This document shows, in pieces, positions 59,358 through 64,000 of a DNA stretch of 64,000 bases. A model generated the notes under the pieces. That model saw only the letters and a list, made by a program, of their open reading frames with translations. It was not told the DNA's origin and searched no databases. The position numbers and the translations under genes are program-made. The stretch spans positions 1,506,387 to 1,570,386 of the forward strand of contig NZ_CP019434.1 of the NCBI RefSeq assembly GCF_001975725.1, given 5' to 3'. The first letter of the stretch is position 1, and every line of letters begins with the position of its first letter. Origin of the DNA: Acidihalobacter ferrooxydans (GTDB taxonomy: Bacteria > Pseudomonadota > Gammaproteobacteria > DSM-5130 > Acidihalobacteraceae).

Positions 59358-60419
59358 ATGCTCGTCACCCATCAACCCGTCCTGCGACGCTTCTGGTATC
59401 CCGTTCTGCCTCTCGAACAACTCGATCCCGGCCCCGTGCCGTTCACCCTGCTCGGCGAGCGCATTGTGCTGTGGCGGGGTGCCGACGGCGTGCCCGCCGC
59501 GTTGGCCGACCGTTGCTGCCACCGCACCGCACAGCTCTCCAAGGGCTGGGTCACGGAAGCCGGCGAACTGCAGTGCGGCTACCACGGCTGGACCTTCGAT
59601 CGCTGCGGCCAATGCGTGCACATCCCGCAGCAGCCGGACCTGCCGCCGCGCGGGCAGGTTGCCTCGTATCGCTGCGAGGCGCGTTATGGCTACGTCTGGG
59701 TCTGTCTGGACGAGCCCCTGACCGAACTGCCGGACTTCCCCGAAGCACGCGAGGACGGCTACCGCCAGATCGACGAGTTCTACGAACCCTGGGCCTGCGC
59801 CGGCCTGCGCGTGATGGAAAACTCCTTCGACAATGCGCATTTCAGCTTCGTGCACCGCGCCACCTTCGGCCTGTCCGACAACCCCAGGCCGGCCGAACTC
59901 AAGATCACGCCGGCCGAGTACGGCTTCGTCATGCGTGCGGTTGCGCCGGTGCGCAATCCCGAGTTGCAGAAGGAACTGCTGCAGATGGCTGACGAGCGTA
60001 CCGAGCGCCACATGGAAAGCCGCTGGTTCATGCCCTTCGTGCGCAAGCTGCGCATCGCCTATCCGAACGGGGTGGTGCACTCCATCGTCACCGCCGCCAC
60101 GCCCATCGACGACCGCCACTCGCAGATCGTGCAATGGGCTTGGCGCAACGATAGCGAGGCAGATGCGCCGGCGGCCAAAGTCATCGCCTTCGACCGTCAG
60201 GTGACCGAGGAAGACCGCGCGATCCTCGAAACCACGGATTTCGACGTGCCGCTAGACGCGGCCGGCGGCGAGAGCCACATGCCTAGTGACAAACCCGGTC
60301 TCGTCATGCGCCAACAGCTGCGGGAACTGCTGGCCGCCCACGGCGAACGCGAAGTGCGGCGCAGCGACGCACCGCGCGGACAGGCCGTCACTCTGCTGCG
60401 CAAGATGTCCGGTGAGTGA
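59358..60419 (+). CDS. Rieske-type non-haem iron oxygenase, alpha subunit
   Basis: 353 residues. Rieske centre C53-x-H55 (DRCCHRTAQL) and C73-x2-H76 (LQCGYHGWTF); mononuclear iron triad in NSFDNAHFSFVHRATF (H161, H166 and a C-terminal Asp), with bridging Asp158. Length and layout match the O-demethylase/N-demethylase group (VanA, NdmA/NdmB). No reductase or ferredoxin partner lies in the window, so electrons must come from elsewhere. Lying between two aminohydrolase genes, it may oxidise or N-demethylate a purine- or pyrimidine-like ring; this is inference from context. Confidence 0.9.
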   Translation: MLVTHQPVLRRFWYPVLPLEQLDPGPVPFTLLGERIVLWRGADGVPAALADRCCHRTAQLSKGWVTEAGELQCGYHGWTFDRCGQCVHIPQQPDLPPRGQVASYRCEARYGYVWVCLDEPLTELPDFPEAREDGYRQIDEFYEPWACAGLRVMENSFDNAHFSFVHRATFGLSDNPRPAELKITPAEYGFVMRAVAPVRNPELQKELLQMADERTERHMESRWFMPFVRKLRIAYPNGVVHSIVTAATPIDDRHSQIVQWAWRNDSEADAPAAKVIAFDRQVTEEDRAILETTDFDVPLDAAGGESHMPSDKPGLVMRQQLRELLAAHGEREVRRSDAPRGQAVTLLRKMSGE

Positions 60420-61085
60420 AGCCCTGCTGTGCGGCGCTGAAGCCGTGCTGACCGGACTGTCCGGCGCAGCAGAGTGACGGCCGCATCGCCGAGCTGGGGC
60501 AAATCTCATGCCGGAAGCCGGCGAACGCGTGCTCGACGCCTCCGGCTGCGTGGTCAATCCCGGCTGGGTGAACACCTACCACCACCTGTTCCAGAGCCTG
60601 CTCGACGCCGTGCCCGAAGGGCTCGACCAGCCGCTGATGGGCTGGTTGGCAGCGGTGCCGTTTCGCTTTCAGGGCCGCTTCGATCCCGAACTGCTGGAGA
60701 CCGCCGCGGCCATCGACGCACATGATGTCCGAGACGCGCCCGGCCTGGCTGGTACACCGCGCCGTCGGCGGCGCGCAGGCCGCCACGGTCGAAGACGTGG
60801 TGCATTGGGGCACCCGCGGCGGCGCCCGCATGCCTGGTCTGGACGCGGTCGGCACGCTGGAGGTCGGCATGGCCGCCGATCTGGCCGTCTACGAGCTGTC
60901 GCACCCGCGCTACTTCGGCCAGTTCCAGCCGGCGCTGGCGCCGGTGCTGGGCGGAGGTGCGCCGGTGATGCGGTCTGTACTGGCCGGGGGCGCGTGGTGG
61001 CGGGAACGGTGTGATCCCCTGGCTCGACATGCAAGTGCTGCGTATCAGTGCGGCGAAAGGCGTGGCGTGGTTGCGGGTTGCTTGA
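60412..61085 (+). pseudogene. Decayed aminohydrolase, 8-oxoguanine-deaminase/AtzB-like
   Basis: Pieces of one gene in different frames: EALLCGAEAVLTG (from GTG 60412), DGRIAELGQIS (60475-60507, other frame), then EAGERVLDASGCVVNPGWVNTYHHLFQSLLDAVPEGLDQPLMGWL (to about 60720), then WLVHRAVGGAQAATVEDVVHWGTRGGARMPGLDAVGTLEVGMAADLAVYELSHPRYFG (another frame) and finally VIPWLDMQVLRISAAKGVAWLRVA, stop at 61085. At least three frameshifts or stops, and the central half with the HxH partner His and catalytic Asp is deleted. The metal motif also reads HHLF. Its GTG overlapped the oxygenase stop, so it was once in the same operon. Confidence 0.85.
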
Positions 61086-61555
61086 GCGGTGTTCGTGCGC
61101 GTGTGCTTTTCTCTCGGATTATCAATCGTTTTGATCCGTACAGCGGATGAGACACTAACGTATGAATCATTGAAACCAAGCTTTCCAGACCGTTGATTCT
61201 TTTCTCGTGCTCGCTTGAGCGACAAAGGCCTTGCTGGCGAACCATTCGGGTGACTGCGGGTTACGAATCAGGTGCTGCAATCGTGGCTCGTCACGCACAT
61301 GCACCTGGGCGCGGCCTGTGGGTGACGGGCGCGGATTTGTGCGCAGAATTTGTGCCCATAAAAACAAGGCGCTGGCTTCGCTGGATGTCTATTGCAAAGA
61401 GGTCATCGAATTGAGCGGCGGCGCTGTTATCATACCGACCGTGGTTGATAAACTCCGTAGACACTGCCGAGAATAAACAATGACCCCGATTCGCCCTGAC
61501 GCAGCATCGAATGTTTTTGCAACAAGGGTCAATCTGCCATAGAGGCCGCCGGTCG
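61086..61555. other. Intergenic region without recognisable features
   Basis: About 470 bp between the pseudogene and the sulfotransferase gene. Short frames exist, but none has a domain or start signal I trust. It must contain the promoter of the sulfotransferase gene. Confidence 0.5.
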
Positions 61556-62308
61556 ATGAAAAACTGCCTGATTCTTGGTTGCGGTCGCAGTGGCACCAGT
61601 ATGCTGACCGGCACGCTGGCGCGTGCCGGTTATTACATGGGCGATTGGTTGTATCGGCCCAATGCAGCCAATCCCAAGGGATTTTTCGAGTCCTACACGG
61701 TCAATTCGATCAACGAACGCCTGCTGACGCGCGTTTCTCCGGCGTCGCGCAGCCGCTCGCTTCTCAAGCGACTCTGGCGCACGAGTTTCCCGTCCGAGCG
61801 TTGGCTCATACGTCTGCCGGTTCATACACCGATCGAAGGCGATGCCCGTTCTCTGCGGCGCATCAGTCGGCTGGTCTCGAAGGCGCCCTTTGCCTATAAA
61901 GATCCACGTTTTTGCTACACCCTCGACGCCTGGCGCGACCGGCTGCCCGATGACACGGTATTCCTGTGCATATTCCGTGAACCCGGGCGCACCGTGCAAA
62001 GCATGCTCAAGGAACACCAGCGCGTGTATTCCGATTTGCCGTTCAGCACCGATGATGCCTTCGGGGTATGGAATGATATGTACCGGCATATTCTGGAGCG
62101 CCATCGGCATCAGGGCGACTGGCTGTTCATCCATTTCGATCAGATGCTTGACGGATCGAAGGCCGAAGCAATCGAAAGCCTGTTGAACACGCGCATCGAC
62201 CGCGATTTTCCTGACCGTCGCCTCCAGCGGTCCGCACCCGGGGCGACCCCGGATTATGCGCTGGAGACCTACCGGGAATTGTGCCGCCTGGCCGGTTACG
62301 AAGCTTGA
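61556..62308 (+). CDS. Sulfotransferase-family protein
   Basis: 250 residues. PAPS-binding 5' loop CLILGCGRSGTSMLTGTLARAGYYMG at the N-terminus and 3' phosphate motif FLCIFREPGRTVQSMLKEH in the middle; KAPFAYKDPRFCYTLDAWRDRLP precedes it. This fits the PF13469-like sulfotransferases that modify glycans or lipids from cytosolic PAPS. The ATG at 61556 gives the expected start. The stop overlaps a possible start of the following membrane protein, so they are probably co-expressed; a sulfated envelope lipid or glycan is a reasonable guess. Confidence 0.82.
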   Translation: MKNCLILGCGRSGTSMLTGTLARAGYYMGDWLYRPNAANPKGFFESYTVNSINERLLTRVSPASRSRSLLKRLWRTSFPSERWLIRLPVHTPIEGDARSLRRISRLVSKAPFAYKDPRFCYTLDAWRDRLPDDTVFLCIFREPGRTVQSMLKEHQRVYSDLPFSTDDAFGVWNDMYRHILERHRHQGDWLFIHFDQMLDGSKAEAIESLLNTRIDRDFPDRRLQRSAPGATPDYALETYRELCRLAGYEA

Positions 62309-63282
62309 CCGGTCGTCAGCGCACCGTTCTGGGCCTGGGCATGGCTCTGGCGGCCAGTCTGGGCATTCCTGCCTGGCTCGGTGGCAGCCAGGTTTTTCTG
62401 CATATCGGCCGAACCGCGCCCTGGGCATTGGTTGGCGCGCCTGTGCTGATGTTTCTGGCCTGGTGCGTGAACGGACTCAGAGTCCGCTATCTGCTGGCCA
62501 TCAATCGACATTCGATCTCCTATGCCCGTGCATGGCTGATTGCCGCAGGCGGAGACTTCGGTGGTGCGTTGGGGCCCGGTCTGTTGACTGGAATCGGTGC
62601 CTATGTCCTCCTGACGACTCGGGCTGGGCTCGCCTCTTTTACCGCAGTGGCGCTGTTCACGCTGGAAAAATTGCTCGATCTGAGTGTGTTTTTCGCAACT
62701 CTGGTGGTCAGTATTACTTTGCTGGCCTGGCTGGCGCCGGGTCATGTGCCCTGGTATATCCCGATCACAGCCGTGGCGCTGAGCACTGTATTACTGACGG
62801 CGATCGGGTTGGGGGCCGGCTGCGCACGAACCATTCTGAGGGGCAGCGCGGGTCTGATGGGGCACGTTGGCGTGTCGGGAAAATTTCGTCGCCGATGGCT
62901 GCGCTGGGGGTTGGGGTTTCGCCGGGACGTGCGTCGGGTAATGGCGCAACCGCCGCACCGACTCGCTGTCCTGCTGACGCTGGCGGCCGGTTATTGGTCA
63001 TGTCGCTTTGCTATTCTGCCCTTGCTGGCAGCGGGGCTCGGTCTGTCGGTTCCTTGGCCGTATTTGGTTCTGGTGCAGGTCCTGGCGGTGTTTGCCGGGC
63101 AATTATCCGTATTGCCTGGCGGGGCTGTCTCGGTGGAGGTGTTATTCGCCTTGCTGCTGGCGCCCTGGATTGAACGGGAAATGCTCGGCACCTTGTTGTT
63201 GTTATGGCGCGCCAGCGTCTTTTATCTCACCCTGGTTGGCGGAGGAGTCGCCTTCGCCGGTGCATTGGGGCGCGTGCGGTAG
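62281..63282 (+). CDS. Lysylphosphatidylglycerol synthase TM-region family protein
   Basis: Up to 333 residues with about eight membrane helices. PF03706-type pattern: FLAWCVNGLRVRYLLAINRHSISYARAWLIAAGGDFGGALGPG, LFTLEKLLDLSVFFATL and, near the end, GQLSVLPGGAVSVEVLFALLL, matching the 'lPGGlG..E..l' motif of UPF0104/AglD proteins. There is no MprF aminoacyltransferase domain. These proteins may act as flippases or glycolipid-related factors. The start is uncertain: GTG 62281 (28-bp overlap), TTG 62305 on the sulfotransferase stop, or ATG 62341. Confidence 0.78.
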   Translation: MPPGRLRSLTGRQRTVLGLGMALAASLGIPAWLGGSQVFLHIGRTAPWALVGAPVLMFLAWCVNGLRVRYLLAINRHSISYARAWLIAAGGDFGGALGPGLLTGIGAYVLLTTRAGLASFTAVALFTLEKLLDLSVFFATLVVSITLLAWLAPGHVPWYIPITAVALSTVLLTAIGLGAGCARTILRGSAGLMGHVGVSGKFRRRWLRWGLGFRRDVRRVMAQPPHRLAVLLTLAAGYWSCRFAILPLLAAGLGLSVPWPYLVLVQVLAVFAGQLSVLPGGAVSVEVLFALLLAPWIEREMLGTLLLLWRASVFYLTLVGGGVAFAGALGRVR

Positions 63283-63455
63283 ATTCGCAGTGGCGGCAGT
63301 TATGGCCACGGATTGAGTTCAAGAGGCGAGAGCCCGTCGGACGGCGCAACGCACAAGTGCGGTGCTTACGAAAACATAAACGATGCACAGCCGTTTGCGC
63401 TCAAACCAACACTTCATTGCGGCTTGAATGAGGGGGCGAATGTGACTGTCACTTC

Positions 63456-63501
63456 CGACGAATAGCTTCGACGAATAGCTTCGACGAATAGCTTCGACGA
63501 A
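63456..63501. repeat. 13-bp tandem repeat, three units plus part
   Basis: CGACGAATAGCTT is repeated exactly at 63456-63468, 63469-63481 and 63482-63494, followed by CGACGAA. Confidence 0.97.
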
Positions 63502-63524
63502 CTGCCGTCATTGACCTCTGAAGG

Positions 63525-63558
63525 CCGCCCCGCCGACCGTGATCGGTCGGCAGGGCGG
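63525..63558. terminator. GC-rich hairpin, possible bidirectional terminator
   Basis: Arms of 15 bases (CCGCCCCGCCGACCG and CGGTCGGCAGGGCGG) pair at 14 positions around TGAT. It is placed between convergent genes but has no long T-run on either side, so Rho-independent function is uncertain. Confidence 0.5.
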
Positions 63559-63627
63559 ATTTCGTCGCTGCTCCGGATGAGCGTAGTGGCTGATGAATAT
63601 GTTTATCCGGGGTTAACCCTTGCAGCC

Positions 63628-64000
63628 TTAACTATCCAGCGACTCCTTGTGCTTGGGCTCCGGCGGCGGTTCGGTTGCGCTTATGGCGGTAGGTGTCGCT
63701 GGCGGCGGCGTCCATTTTTCTTCGGCGATTCGTTCCGCTGCCGCAGTCGTCTGCACAGGTTTTGCGTCGCGAGCCGTTTCATGGATTGCAGAAGATGATG
63801 GCTCGGCCTTGGTCTGCGCCGGGTTTTCGCTGGCCTCCGATACACTGTCCTTCGGAGCCTTCGCGGCGGCCGTTTCGTTCTTTTGCTCGCGCGGTTTTTC
63901 GCTTACGGATTCCACACGGGAGCGCGCTGATTTCTGGTCGTCGTTCGGCGCCGTCGGCGCGCTGACGGCTGCTGCGGGCGCGGTCTCGTCTGCCGGGGTG
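63628..64000 (-). CDS. C-terminal low-complexity tail of a protein continuing past the window edge
   Basis: The minus-strand frame is open from the window edge (reading TPADETAPAAAVSAPTAPNDDQKSA...) to a stop at 63628. The 123 visible residues are rich in Ala, Pro, Glu, Lys and Thr (SEKPREQKNETAAAKAPKDSVSEASENP, then ATEPPPEPKHKESLDS at the end). Such a disordered, charged tail resembles the C-terminal scaffold of RNase E, but TonB-like or other proteins are possible. A GTG at 63915 could serve as an internal start; a longer protein is more likely. Identity unknown. Confidence 0.55.
   Translation of the reverse strand, partial: TPADETAPAAAVSAPTAPNDDQKSARSRVESVSEKPREQKNETAAAKAPKDSVSEASENPAQTKAEPSSSAIHETARDAKPVQTTAAAERIAEEKWTPPPATPTAISATEPPPEPKHKESLDS

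Larger units (their letters stand above)
63283..63627. other. Intergenic region with a tandem repeat and a hairpin
   Basis: 345 bp between convergent genes. Contains the 13-bp array (63456-63501) and a strong hairpin (63525-63558). Nothing else recognised. Confidence 0.6.

Overview
The window reads as part of a GC-rich gammaproteobacterial chromosome. The best taxonomic evidence is gene order: prmC-prfA-hemA / (TPR lipoprotein)-lolB-ispE-tRNA-Gln-prs-rplY-pth-ychF matches the order known in Pseudomonas and relatives, and bamD / rluD-yfiH is also a gammaproteobacterial arrangement. A member of the Chromatiales/Ectothiorhodospiraceae (for example an Acidihalobacter-like chemolithotroph) would fit, but that is a guess; nothing here fixes the genus.

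Layout. 0-13 kb: a HemD-type protein, a phosphofructokinase with an atypical donor-site signature, a cold-shock protein and an RRM protein, an uncharacterised helical protein, a secreted phosphoesterase, a cytochrome b561, an orphan Tat-exported Rieske protein, a two-component system, cca and an NDUFA9-like SDR. 13.8-22 kb: nadE (with an in-frame duplication), glnB, nitroreductase, bamD, rluD-yfiH, a GcvR-like ACT protein, a deformylase paralogue, an EamA exporter and ugpQ. 22-25 kb: a phosphoketolase-like TPP enzyme divergent from an IclR regulator, with a clear palindrome between them. 25.5-28.8 kb: rfbA-C-D-B (dTDP-L-rhamnose). 28.8-39 kb: the conserved translation/haem/PRPP block.

39.1-47.3 kb is accessory. 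A P4-type integrase sits beside tRNA-Met, followed by small element genes (AlpA-like, two HTH proteins, SSB-like). An intact 2.56-kb IS21 element with a 6-bp target duplication has split one of these genes, and the two halves rejoin exactly in frame. The block ends in a truncated second integrase fused to an IS3-family remnant.

47.3-56.9 kb is a nine-gene minus-strand operon for nucleobase use: a PucR-type regulator, beta-ureidopropionase, PreT, PreA, dihydropyrimidinase and a four-subunit ABC importer. Divergent from it (57.8-61.1 kb) are an ATZ/TRZ-type aminohydrolase, a Rieske oxygenase and a decayed 8-oxoguanine-deaminase-like pseudogene, which together suggest a broader N-heterocycle catabolic island. 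The window closes with a sulfotransferase / LPG-synthase-TM membrane protein pair and the C-terminal tail of a minus-strand gene running off the edge.

Two families of small non-coding elements, both apparently undescribed, are scattered between genes. Family A is about 161 bp, with 17-bp terminal inverted repeats and a CTAG duplication in its best copy; there are three copies. Family B is about 168 bp, with 13-bp terminal repeats related to CCCGGATA; there are three copies. There are also three separate short tandem arrays with a unit of about 13 bp.
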